This document shows, in pieces, positions 26,488 to 35,008 of a DNA stretch of 54,929 nt (positions are counted from its first letter, which is position 1; every line of letters begins with the position of its first letter). Source of the DNA: Nocardia thailandica NBRC 100428 (GTDB lineage: Bacteria; Actinomycetota; Actinomycetes; Mycobacteriales; Mycobacteriaceae); the NCBI RefSeq assembly GCF_000308795.1, contig NZ_BAGK01000193.1, positions 1 to 54,929 of the forward strand. Direction: 5' to 3'. Below the pieces are notes generated by a model. It worked only from the letters and a program-made list of their open reading frames with translations. It was not told where the DNA came from and ran no database searches. Both the position numbers and the translations under genes were made by a program.

Positions 26488-27276
26488 TCACGCGATGGCG
26501 TCGGCCAGGGCGCGGCGCACCCGGGCGTTGCTGGACAGGTCGAGGCCGGTGATGCCGGCGAAGGTGCGGCGGACCTTGTCGTGCAGCACGTCGAGTTCGC
26601 CCTCCGCGGCGACCTGCTCGAGGAACAGGTCGAATCCCGTGTCGATGGTCTCGTGGTCGCCGAGTTCGGTGATGCCCGCCTTGAAGGTGCTCACGGGGTG
26701 CTTGATCCTGGCCTCGGAGCTGTAGACGTAGAGCGTCTCGAGCACCGAGGGCAGCTCGGCGGGCAGGCGCTCGAGGCGGCGGGCCGTGTAGTGGATGAAT
26801 TCGCGGGCGTGCCCGGCCTCGTCGCGGCTCGCGTTGAGCAGCAGGGTCTTCAGCACGGGCTCCTCGACCCAGGCCGCGACCGCGCGGTAGACGTGGTTGA
26901 CGGTGAGCTCGGAGATGATGTTGGTGGCCAGCGTCGCCGAGGGGGTGGTGCCGGGGGCGTACGGTTCGCGCATCGCGTCGACGGCCCGCTCGTCGACGTC
27001 CTCGCCGATCGCGGCGAGCCAGGAGCGGAAGGCGTAGTGGTGCTGGACCTCCTGATAGCCCCACACGACGGCGAAGGTGGAGAAGTCGTAGTCGTCGGGG
27101 AACTCGCGCAGGAATCCGTCGACGGCGGCGATGACGTTGGACTCGCCCATCGCCGCGCTCTTGGCCAGGGTCACGTATTCGGGGCGGACCAGGGCGCGGT
27201 CGATCGCGTCCAGGTCGAGGTCGGCGAGCTTCCAGTGCAGGCGCTCGTAGTGACGGAAGACGTCGAAACTGTGCAC
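26488..27276 (-). CDS. Soluble di-iron ferritin-like oxidase/desaturase (module A, first copy)
   Basis: 262 residues, GTG 27276 with AAGGACT upstream. Four ligand helices are evident: Glu45 (MGESNVI), EVQHH (Glu76, His79), Glu123 (ISELTVNH) and DEAGH (Glu153, His156). This is the acyl-ACP desaturase superfamily pattern, but the protein is shorter than plant or DesA enzymes and only loosely similar to the second copy at 23983. It could desaturate, hydroxylate or oxidatively cleave an acyl-ACP. It sits 32 bases after the acyl-AMP ligase. Confidence 0.78.
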   Translation of the reverse strand: MHSFDVFRHYERLHWKLADLDLDAIDRALVRPEYVTLAKSAAMGESNVIAAVDGFLREFPDDYDFSTFAVVWGYQEVQHHYAFRSWLAAIGEDVDERAVDAMREPYAPGTTPSATLATNIISELTVNHVYRAVAAWVEEPVLKTLLLNASRDEAGHAREFIHYTARRLERLPAELPSVLETLYVYSSEARIKHPVSTFKAGITELGDHETIDTGFDLFLEQVAAEGELDVLHDKVRRTFAGITGLDLSSNARVRRALADAIA

Positions 27277-27308
27277 GGGGGAGTCCTTTCCGGATCCGGG
27301 GCGTTCGG

Positions 27309-28958
27309 TCAGTGCTGTCCGGCCAGCAGCTCACGCGCGGCGAGGCGCCGCAGTTTGCCGCTGCTGGTGCGCGGGATGGTGCGCGGGGCGACGAGCAGCA
27401 CGCGCACCGCGGCGAGGCCGAGCGAACCCGCCACCGCGGCCCGCACGGCGGCGGCGAGCTCGTCGGCGGCGGGGCCGGTGCGCTCGGTCTCGGCGATCAG
27501 CGCGATGGTCTCGGGGGTCTCGGTGTCGACGGCGGCGGTGCAGCGGCCCTTGTAGACGCCGGGCAGGGCGCGCACCGCGGCCTCGACGTCCTGGGCGTAG
27601 TAGTTCACGCCGCGTACGGTGATCATGTCCTTGCACCGGCCCGTGACGAACAGTTCGCCTGCGCGCCGGTATCCCAGGTCGCCGGTGCGCAGCCACCCGT
27701 CGGCGGTGAAGCGGTCGGCCACCGCGTCGGGGTCGACGGTGAGGTAGCCGGTGGTGACCGGCGCGCCCTGGATGAGGATCTCGCCGACCGCGCCGTCGGG
27801 CAGCTCGGCGCCGTCGCCGTCGACGACCCGGAGGGCGACGCCCTCGACAGCGGCCCCGACCCCGGCCACGGCGCGGGAATCCGGTGCGTCCGGGGCGGTC
27901 TCGCGGGCGAGGAACCGCTCGGACAGGTCGGCGCGGTCCACGTGCTCGAACACCGGCGCGCGGCCCAGCGGCGGGAAGGCGACGGCCAGCGTGGCCTCGG
28001 CCATGCCGTAGACGCCGAACATGGCGCTCGGGGCGAAACCGGCCGGGGCGAAGCGCTCGCAGAAGGCGGTCACCACCTCCTGCGAGATCGGTTCGGCGCC
28101 GTTGAACGCGATCCGCCAGTGCCGCAGGTCCAGCCGGGCGGCGTCCTCGGCGGACACCGCGCCGAGCAGGGCCTCGTACCCGAAGTTCGGCATGGCGGTG
28201 ATGGTGGTGCCGCAGCGGGCGAACTCGCCGAGCCAGCGGGCCGGGTCCTTCACGAACGCCAGCGGCGACCACACGTCGGCGGGGATGCCGCGCAGCACGG
28301 CCGAGAGGGTGCCGAACAGGCCCATGTCGTGGAACAGCGGCAGCCAGAAACCGCCGCGGTCGGTGAGATCGAGGGCGATGCCGCGCCGGATCGCCGCCAG
28401 CCCGGCCATGACGTTGGCGTGGGTGAGGCGCACGCCCTTGGGCGTGGCGGTGCTGCCCGAGGTGAACTGGACCACGGCCTGATGCGCGGGGGTGAGGGCG
28501 GGCAGCGGCGTGTCCCGGTCGTCGTCCAGGAGGGTGTCGGTGGGCACGAACCGGACGCCGATGTCGCCGAGCAGGGCGGTCAGCTCCGCGAAGCGCGGCG
28601 AGACCAGCACCGTGCGCATGCCCGCCGCCCGGGTGATCGCCGAGAGTTTGCCGGGATAGCTCGCGGTCTGCCGGGCGCCGGCGGGCAGCGGCAGCGGTGT
28701 CGCCGCGGCCCCGGCGGCGGCGACACCGAAGAAGGCGACGAGGAACTCCGGCGCGTTGGGCGCGAGGATGCCGACCGGCTCGCCGCGCTCGACGCCCGAC
28801 CGGACCAGCGCGGCCGCGGTGTTGCGCGAAAGACGGTGCAGCTCGGCGTTCTCCATGGTCTCGCCCACCGACCAGAAGTGCGCGCGCACCCGGGGGTGGG
28901 CGGCGGCGACGGCGGTGAGGGCCTCGGTCAGCGTGGCGGGGGCGGGCTGCGCGCTCAT
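27309..28958 (-). CDS. Fatty acyl-AMP ligase (FAAL)-like adenylating enzyme (module A)
   Basis: 549 residues; ATG 28958 is used, though ATG 28988 is also in frame and neither has a strong ribosome site. ANL-family motifs: P-loop FTSGSTATPKGVRLTH, FAAL-type FWLPLFHDMGLFG, MPNFGYEALL, FGVYGMAEATLAV, TGDLGYRRAGELFVTGR, and C-terminal catalytic Lys in RTSSGKLRR. It should activate a carboxylic acid as acyl-AMP and load the module ACP. First gene of the 28958-23983 operon. Confidence 0.87.
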   Translation of the reverse strand: MSAQPAPATLTEALTAVAAAHPRVRAHFWSVGETMENAELHRLSRNTAAALVRSGVERGEPVGILAPNAPEFLVAFFGVAAAGAAATPLPLPAGARQTASYPGKLSAITRAAGMRTVLVSPRFAELTALLGDIGVRFVPTDTLLDDDRDTPLPALTPAHQAVVQFTSGSTATPKGVRLTHANVMAGLAAIRRGIALDLTDRGGFWLPLFHDMGLFGTLSAVLRGIPADVWSPLAFVKDPARWLGEFARCGTTITAMPNFGYEALLGAVSAEDAARLDLRHWRIAFNGAEPISQEVVTAFCERFAPAGFAPSAMFGVYGMAEATLAVAFPPLGRAPVFEHVDRADLSERFLARETAPDAPDSRAVAGVGAAVEGVALRVVDGDGAELPDGAVGEILIQGAPVTTGYLTVDPDAVADRFTADGWLRTGDLGYRRAGELFVTGRCKDMITVRGVNYYAQDVEAAVRALPGVYKGRCTAAVDTETPETIALIAETERTGPAADELAAAVRAAVAGSLGLAAVRVLLVAPRTIPRTSSGKLRRLAARELLAGQH

Positions 28959-28959
28959 G

Positions 28960-29000
28960 CCGGAAACGACAACAGCGCCGCGTGACATCGCCGGAAACGA
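28960..29000. repeat. 11-base direct repeat GCCGGAAACGA abutting two possible starts
   Basis: Copies at 28960-28970 and 28990-29000. Read on the minus strand, each places TCGTTTCCGGC next to an in-frame ATG (28958 and 28988) of the acyl-AMP ligase gene. It may be a small duplication or a translation signal. Confidence 0.4.
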
Positions 29001-29126
29001 ACGCTGAACCCTGCGCGCCGATAATCACGCTCGATCGCGCAATTGTGCTGGGTGATAACGGAGTTCGTCTATCGGGCGATCGGACGCCGCGATGACCGTC
29101 CCGGCGCGCCGACGGCCGGGCCGACC

Positions 29127-30368
29127 ATGGGCGGCGTGAGTACCGAGCACGCGGCGGCACCGCCGCTGACCCCGGTGCAGCGCGCGGTGCTCGAGAGCGT
29201 GGCACCGCAGACGCGGCACAATCCCTACGACGCCTACGAGGTCCTGCGCGACGCGGGCCCCTTCGTCCCCGGCCCGCACGACACCCAGCTCGTCACGCGG
29301 CACGCGGAGGCCGTGGCCATCCTGTCGGACCCGCGCTGGAGCCACGCCGAGGAACCCGAGCTGCTGCACGCGGACAGCGAGGTCGAACTACCCGGCTCCT
29401 TCCTGTGGATGGAACCACCCGACCACACCCGGCTGCGCGGGCTGGTCGGCAAGGCCTTCACCGCCCGCACTGTGGACGGGCTGCGCACGCGCGCGGCCGA
29501 ACTCGTCACCGGCCTGGTCGACGCCGCGCTCGCCGAGGGCGAGACCGATCTGCTCGAGGCGCTGGCCTACCCCGTCCCGCTGACACTGATCTGCGAACTG
29601 CTCGGCGTCCCCGCCGAGGCACACCCGCAGGTGCGGGCCATGTCGGCGGGCATCGCCCGCGGCCTCGACCCCGACCTGCTGCTCAGCCGCGCCGAGCTCG
29701 ACGCCCGCACCGCCGCCGTCCACGAGTTCACCGCCTTCTTCGGCGACCTGATCGAACAGCGCCGCCGCGACCCGCGCGACGACCTGATCAGCGCGCTGGT
29801 CCGCGCCGAGGAGGCAGGCGTGCGGATGACCCACACCGAACTCGTCGGCACCCTGCTCATCCTGGTCGTCGCCGGACACGAGACCACCGTGAACCTCATC
29901 GGCAACGGCGTCCTGGCGCTGATCCGCCACCCCGAGCAGTTCGCCGCCCTGCGCGCCGATCCGGAGCTGGCCGGTCCCGCCGTGGACGAGGTGCTGCGCT
30001 ACGACCCGCCGGTGCACCTCACGACACGCACCGCCCGCGCCCCGATCACCGTCGCCGGGCGCGACTTCGCGCCCGGCGAGGCGGTCATCGTGCTGCTGGG
30101 GTCGGCCAATCGCGACCCGGCCGCCTTTCCCCGCGCGGCCACCTTCGATCTGACCCGCTACCGGGGCCGGGCCGAACGGCACCTGTCGTTCGGCCTCGGC
30201 CTGCACTACTGCCTCGGCGCGCCGCTGGCCCGGCTGGAGATGCGCGCCGTCCTCACCGAACTCGCCGCCCGCGTCACGGCGATGACCGAACTGGCGCCCC
30301 CGCCGTACCGGCCCAACGTGGTCGTCCGCGGCATGTCCGCACTGCGCGTCCGCCTGGAGGGCCGATGA
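29127..30368 (+). CDS. Cytochrome P450, first of the plus-strand oxygenase set
   Basis: 413 residues from ATG 29127; GTG 29136 (VSTEHAAAPP) is an equally good start. I-helix VVAGHETTVNL, K-helix DEVLRYDPPVH, heme loop FGLGLHYCLGAPLAR with Cys362. It is divergent from the module A ligase and overlaps the next P450 by 4 bases. Closest in motif wording to the P450 at 32931 (SFLWMEPPDHTRLR near residue 95 in both), suggesting local duplication. Confidence 0.9.
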   Translation: MGGVSTEHAAAPPLTPVQRAVLESVAPQTRHNPYDAYEVLRDAGPFVPGPHDTQLVTRHAEAVAILSDPRWSHAEEPELLHADSEVELPGSFLWMEPPDHTRLRGLVGKAFTARTVDGLRTRAAELVTGLVDAALAEGETDLLEALAYPVPLTLICELLGVPAEAHPQVRAMSAGIARGLDPDLLLSRAELDARTAAVHEFTAFFGDLIEQRRRDPRDDLISALVRAEEAGVRMTHTELVGTLLILVVAGHETTVNLIGNGVLALIRHPEQFAALRADPELAGPAVDEVLRYDPPVHLTTRTARAPITVAGRDFAPGEAVIVLLGSANRDPAAFPRAATFDLTRYRGRAERHLSFGLGLHYCLGAPLARLEMRAVLTELAARVTAMTELAPPPYRPNVVVRGMSALRVRLEGR

Positions 30369-31591
30369 CATCCACCCCGATCGCTTCCGACGCCTACGAT
30401 TTCGACGCCTTCGCCGCGCACCGGCGCACCGACCCGTACCCGGCCTACGCGCGGGCGCGCGCCGCGGGCGCGTTCCTGCCGTTCCGGCTCGGCGAGGTCG
30501 AGGTCACCCTGGTCACCCGCTACGAGGAGTGCGCGGCTGTGCTGACCGGCGCCGACTGGGGGCACGGCTACGCGGCGGGCATCAGCCCCTTCCGCGACAC
30601 CGCCGCCGCCATTCCCGGCTCGTTCGTGCGCATGGACCCGCCCGAGCACGGCCGCTACCGCAAGCTCGTCGCCAAGGCCTTCACCCCGCAGACCGTCGCC
30701 GAGCTCGCGCCCGTGGCGACCGGCGTGGTGGACGATCTGGTGACCGCGGCCCTGGCGCGGGGCAGCTTCGACGTGCTCGAGGACCTGGCCGTACCGCTGG
30801 CGGTCGCCATGATCCCGGTGCGGCTGCTCGGCGGTGACCCCGCCGACGGCGCGATGTTCCGGGAATGGCAGCTGGCCATCGCGCGCGGCAGCGATCCGGA
30901 CGCGTTCCTCGACGAGGCCGCAGTGACCGCGCGGGGGGCCGCCGCCCTGGCCTGCATGGGCGCCTTCGCCGGCCTGGTCGCGGCGCGCAGGACCGACCCC
31001 GGCACCGACCTGCTCAGCGAGCTGGTGACCGCCGCGGGGCGCGAACGGCTCGCCGACGCCGAGATCATCGGCATGGCCCTGCTGCTGCTCGTCGCGGGCA
31101 TGGAGACCTCGATCAACCTCATCGGCAACGGCCTGCTCGCCCTGCTGCGCCACCGCGACCAGTGGGAGCTGCTGCGCGAGCGCCCCGAACTCGTCGGGCC
31201 CGCCCTCGACGAGATGCTGCGCTACGACGCGCCCACCCAGTTCACGATCCGGGTGGCCCTGGCCGACACCGAGGTCGGCGGGCGCCGCTTCCGGCGCGGG
31301 GACGGCGTCGTCGTGCTGACCGGGTCGGCAGGCCGCGACGACCGGGTGTTCGACCGCGCGGACGAGTTCGACGTCACCCGTTACGCCGGAACCCGGCCCG
31401 CGCGCAAGCATCTCGGCTTCAGCCTCGGCATCCACTACTGCGTCGGCGCGCCGCTGGCCCGGCTCGAGGCCGAGGCCGCCCTCGGCGCCCTGCTGCGCCG
31501 GGCGCCGGAACTGGCGCTGACCGGCGACCCGATCGAATATCGGCCCAGCCTGATCCACCGCGGCCTGCGCGCGCTGCCGGTGACGCTGTGA
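30365..31591 (+). CDS. Cytochrome P450, second of the set
   Basis: 408 residues, ATG 30365 overlapping the previous stop (ATGA). I-helix LLLVAGMETSINL fits the A-G-x-E-T-S/T rule with Met in the variable position. K-helix DEMLRYDAPTQ, heme loop FSLGIHYCVGAPLAR with Cys359. It shares PGSFVRMDPPEH with its neighbours. The tight coupling to a P450, a flavoenzyme and another P450 implies consecutive oxidation of one intermediate. Confidence 0.9.
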   Translation: MTSTPIASDAYDFDAFAAHRRTDPYPAYARARAAGAFLPFRLGEVEVTLVTRYEECAAVLTGADWGHGYAAGISPFRDTAAAIPGSFVRMDPPEHGRYRKLVAKAFTPQTVAELAPVATGVVDDLVTAALARGSFDVLEDLAVPLAVAMIPVRLLGGDPADGAMFREWQLAIARGSDPDAFLDEAAVTARGAAALACMGAFAGLVAARRTDPGTDLLSELVTAAGRERLADAEIIGMALLLLVAGMETSINLIGNGLLALLRHRDQWELLRERPELVGPALDEMLRYDAPTQFTIRVALADTEVGGRRFRRGDGVVVLTGSAGRDDRVFDRADEFDVTRYAGTRPARKHLGFSLGIHYCVGAPLARLEAEAALGALLRRAPELALTGDPIEYRPSLIHRGLRALPVTL

Positions 31592-32934
31592 GCGGCCACG
31601 CCGTCGTCGTCGGCGCCGGATTCGCCGGGCTGCTCGCCGCGCGGGCGCTGTCGGACGCGTTCGACCGGGTGACCGTGCTCGAACGCGACACCCACGACGG
31701 CAGCGTCAGCAGCCGCCGCGGCGTCCCGCAGGCCGCTCACCTGCACGGGCTGCTCGACCGCGGCCGCGCCGTGCTCGAGGAACTGCACCCCGGCTGCACC
31801 GCCGAACTGCTGCGCCGGGGCGCGAACGCCGCCGAGGTGCTGGTCGGCACCCGCTGGTACGCCGGCGGCGGCAGGCTGGCCTCGGGACCCACCGGGCTCA
31901 CCTCGATCATCGCGACCCGGCCGCTGCTGGAAGCCGTCCTGCGCGAACGCACCCTCGCGCTGCCGGGGGTCGCGTTGCGCACCGGGGTCAGCGCGCGCGG
32001 ACTCGCCGGAGACGCGACGCGGGTCGAGGCGGTCCTCGTCGACGGGCCGGAGGGCCACGGCGCCGTGCCCGCGGACCTGATCGTCGACGCGAGCGGGCGC
32101 GGCTCGCGCGCCGGGGACTGGCTGACCGGCATCGGGGCGCAGGCCCCCGCCGAGGAACGGCTCGAGGTCGACCTCGGCTACGCGTCGCGGTACTACCGGC
32201 ACCGGCACGGACAGCTCGACGGCCAGTCCTCGGTCATCGTGTCCACCGGCGCCGACGGGCGCGGCGGCGGCGCGGTCCTGGTCGAGGGCGGGCGCTGGCA
32301 CATCACCCTGGCCGGCATGCTCGGCGACCACCCGCCCGTCGACGAGGCGGGCTTCGCCGCCTACGCGGCCTCGCTCGCCGCGCCCGACATCGACACCCTC
32401 GTGGCCGGATCCGAGCCCCTGAGCGCGATCGTGCCCTACCGCTTCCGCACCGCCGTCCGCCGCCGGTTCGACCGATTGCCCGCTCCGCCGGTGGGTTTCG
32501 TCGTCATCGGCGACGCCATGACCGGGTTCAACCCGCTCTACGCCCAGGGCATGACCGTGGCCGCGCTCCAGGCGCGCGCCCTGCGGGCCACCCTGGCCGC
32601 CGACCCCGACCCGGCCCGCCTGCCCGCCCGCTACCACGCCGCGGCCCACGACGCGGCCGAGGTGGCCTGGCAACTGTCCACCGGATCGGATCTGAACCAT
32701 CCGGGCGTGGCGGGCGTGCGCACCGCCCGCACCCGGCTCACCGGCGCCTATGTGCGCCGGGTCCAGCACGCTGCGCGGCACGACCCGAACGTCGCGCGGG
32801 CGTTCCTGCGGGTCGCCCATCTCGTCGATCCGCCCGCCGCCCTCGCCCATCCGCTGACGGCGGGCCGGGTTCTGCTGGGCGGCACCGTGTTCGACCGCAC
32901 CCGTCACACCCACCGACAGGAGAGCAGCCGATGA
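31588..32934 (+). CDS. FAD-dependent monooxygenase/epoxidase-like protein
   Basis: 448 residues, GTG 31588 in a GTGA overlap. N-terminal dinucleotide fold AVVVGAGFAGLLAARAL, then RGVPQAAHLHGLLDRG, a middle DASGRGSR segment, and the FAD motif IGDAMTGFNPLYAQGMTVAA. The arrangement and the RGVPQAxHxH, GRGS and GDAxxxFNPxYxxGM motifs resemble the polyether epoxidases Lsd18 and MonCI as I recall them. If so, it may epoxidise double bonds introduced by the neighbouring desaturases. It could also be a different flavin hydroxylase. Sandwiched between coupled P450 genes. Confidence 0.78.
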   Translation: MSGHAVVVGAGFAGLLAARALSDAFDRVTVLERDTHDGSVSSRRGVPQAAHLHGLLDRGRAVLEELHPGCTAELLRRGANAAEVLVGTRWYAGGGRLASGPTGLTSIIATRPLLEAVLRERTLALPGVALRTGVSARGLAGDATRVEAVLVDGPEGHGAVPADLIVDASGRGSRAGDWLTGIGAQAPAEERLEVDLGYASRYYRHRHGQLDGQSSVIVSTGADGRGGGAVLVEGGRWHITLAGMLGDHPPVDEAGFAAYAASLAAPDIDTLVAGSEPLSAIVPYRFRTAVRRRFDRLPAPPVGFVVIGDAMTGFNPLYAQGMTVAALQARALRATLAADPDPARLPARYHAAAHDAAEVAWQLSTGSDLNHPGVAGVRTARTRLTGAYVRRVQHAARHDPNVARAFLRVAHLVDPPAALAHPLTAGRVLLGGTVFDRTRHTHRQESSR

Positions 32935-34172
32935 CCACCGTCACCCCGGACATCGCCGACGCGATGGTCCGCATCTTCGGCCCGGACGGCCGCGCCGACC
33001 CCTACAGCGCCGCCCGCGTGCTGCGCGAGGCCGGCCCGCTGCACCGGACGCCGCTGGGCCACTACGTGCTCACCCGCTACGAGGACTGCGCCGCGGTGCT
33101 GTCCACCACGGCGTGGAGCCACGCCGAGGAAGCGGCCATGATGCACCCGACCGTCTCGGCCGAGGACGCCGCCGAGGAACTGCCGACCTCCTTCCTCTGG
33201 ATGGAGCCGCCGGACCACACCCGCCTGCGCAACCTGGTGACCAAGGGATTCACCCCGCGCATGGTGCAGCGGCTGCGCCCGCGCATCGAGCAGCTGTGCG
33301 AGCAGCTCGTCGGCGAAGTCCTCGCCGAACGCGACTTCGACCTGGTCGAGCGGATCGCCTACCCGCTGCCGCTGGTCATCGCCTGTGAGCTGATCGGCGT
33401 CCCGCCGGAGGCCTACGACCAGGTGCACCGCTGGTCGCTGGACCTGGCCCGCGGCTTCGACCACGACTACACCCTGCCCGAGGAGGCGTTGCGCGCCCGC
33501 AGCGCGGCCTCGCGCGGTTTCATGGCCTACTTCCGCGAACTGCTGAACGAGCGCCGCGCGAGCCCGCGCGACGACCTGCTCAGCGTGCTGTCCCAGGTCG
33601 AGGACCGTGGCGACGTGCTCACCGAGCAGGAGCTCCTCGCCACCTGCATCACCACGTTCGTGGCCGGGCACGAGACGACGGCCAACCTCGTCGGCACCGG
33701 CATGCTGCGGCTGCTGCGCAACCCCGATCAGATCGCGCTGCTGCGCGAACGGCCCGACCTGTGCGCCGCGGCGCCCGACGAACTGCTGCGGCTGGAACCG
33801 TCGGTGCAGATGACCACCCGGGCGGCCACCCGCCCGATCAGCGTGGCCGGGCACGACTTCGAGCAGGGCGAGGGCGTGGTCGTGCTGATCAACTCCGCCA
33901 ACCACGACGAGGCCGCCTTCCCCGACCCCGACCGTGTCGACGTCGCCCGGTACTCGGATCCGATGAACCCGGCCAAGAAGCACCTGGGCTTCAGTCTCGG
34001 CATCCACTATTGCCTCGGCGCGCCGCTGGCACTGCTGGAGATGGAGATCCTGCTGCAGGTGCTGCTGCGCAAGGTGTCTGCCCTCGAGCTGCGCACCGAC
34101 GAGCCCGTGTTCAAGCCGAACGTGGTCATCCGCGGGCTCGAGGAGCTGCCGGTCACCTTCCGCGGATTCTGA
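32931..34172 (+). CDS. Cytochrome P450, third of the set
   Basis: 413 residues, ATG 32931 in an ATGA overlap, with GGAGAG upstream. I-helix TTFVAGHETTANL, K-helix DELLRLEPSVQ (ExxR kept; Leu-Glu replaces the usual Tyr-Asp), heme loop FSLGIHYCLGAPLALLE with Cys361. It closes the four-gene coupled oxygenase set. No ferredoxin gene is found in the overlaps or after it. Confidence 0.9.
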   Translation: MTTVTPDIADAMVRIFGPDGRADPYSAARVLREAGPLHRTPLGHYVLTRYEDCAAVLSTTAWSHAEEAAMMHPTVSAEDAAEELPTSFLWMEPPDHTRLRNLVTKGFTPRMVQRLRPRIEQLCEQLVGEVLAERDFDLVERIAYPLPLVIACELIGVPPEAYDQVHRWSLDLARGFDHDYTLPEEALRARSAASRGFMAYFRELLNERRASPRDDLLSVLSQVEDRGDVLTEQELLATCITTFVAGHETTANLVGTGMLRLLRNPDQIALLRERPDLCAAAPDELLRLEPSVQMTTRAATRPISVAGHDFEQGEGVVVLINSANHDEAAFPDPDRVDVARYSDPMNPAKKHLGFSLGIHYCLGAPLALLEMEILLQVLLRKVSALELRTDEPVFKPNVVIRGLEELPVTFRGF

Positions 34173-34231
34173 CACCCGGATCGGGGAGGTAGCGGTGGCG
34201 CCGGGACCGGACGGCATGGTCGGCTGAGACC

Positions 34232-34930
34232 ATGACCGGAACCGGTTCCGGCGCCGCCGGGGAAGGCTTCGCGCCGTTCTGCGACGACCCCCGCTGCACG
34301 ATCCCGGACGGCGCGTACACGCACCGCTTCCACGCCGGCGACGGTTCCCCCGCGCGGCCACTGGTCCTGCTGCACGGGTCACACGGGCGCGAGACGGATC
34401 TGCTGCCCTGGACCGACATGCTCGCCGTCGGCGCCTCGACCACGGCCGTCCGGGGCTCGGTCCGCACGGGGGAGGGGTACGCCTTCTTCCGGCGGCATCC
34501 CGATCGGCGGGTGGACGCGGCGGATCTCGTCGCGCGACTCCCCGGCCTGGCCGCGCACCTCGAGTCGGCCCGCGTCGCACACGGATTCGACGCGCGGCCG
34601 ATCGTGATCGGTTTCTCCAACGGCGCCATCATGGCCGCAGCGCTGGTGGCGCATCATCCGCAGCTGTTCGCCGGCGCGGTCCTCCTGCGGCCGTTGCTGC
34701 CGTTCGATCACGACTCCGCCACCGAGCTGGACGGTATCCCGATGCTGATCATCGATGGCGCCGAGGACCGGCGTCGGTCGCCCGGGGACGGGCGACGCCT
34801 GGCCGCGTGGTTGCGTCGCGCGGGGGCGGTGGTCGAGCACCGGGTGCTCCCGGTCGGGCACGCGATCACGCGGGGCGAGGTGGACATCATCCGGGAATGG
34901 ATGAGGATGCGGCCCTTTCCTGGGCGGTGA
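34232..34930 (+). CDS. Carboxylesterase/phospholipase-like alpha/beta hydrolase
   Basis: 232 residues, ATG 34232. Fold markers: VLLHGSHGRETDLLPW, nucleophile elbow GFSNGAIMAAAL, Asp in IIDGAEDRRR, His in PVGHAITRGE. This is the compact carboxylesterase/lysophospholipase group. It lies 59 bases after the last P450, so possible co-transcription. A 7-bp inverted repeat (34215-34234) includes the start codon. It may release or trim the oxidised product. Confidence 0.82.
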   Translation: MTGTGSGAAGEGFAPFCDDPRCTIPDGAYTHRFHAGDGSPARPLVLLHGSHGRETDLLPWTDMLAVGASTTAVRGSVRTGEGYAFFRRHPDRRVDAADLVARLPGLAAHLESARVAHGFDARPIVIGFSNGAIMAAALVAHHPQLFAGAVLLRPLLPFDHDSATELDGIPMLIIDGAEDRRRSPGDGRRLAAWLRRAGAVVEHRVLPVGHAITRGEVDIIREWMRMRPFPGR

Positions 34931-35008
34931 GGCGGGCCGGTCCGCAACGCGGCGGATCGGTCGGGTGTCGCGCTCCTGGCGAGGCACACGCCGTGTGGCG
35001 TGACCGGG

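Noticed and set aside
30365..31591. AGMETS in the P450 I-helix as a lost catalytic motif
   Set aside because: The consensus is A/G-G-x-D/E-T-T/S; Met occupies the free position, so the enzyme looks intact.
34987..35002. Hairpin CACGCC-GTGT-GGCGTG between two convergent genes as terminator
   Set aside because: Only 6 bp of stem, no T-tract, and such stems are common by chance at this GC content.
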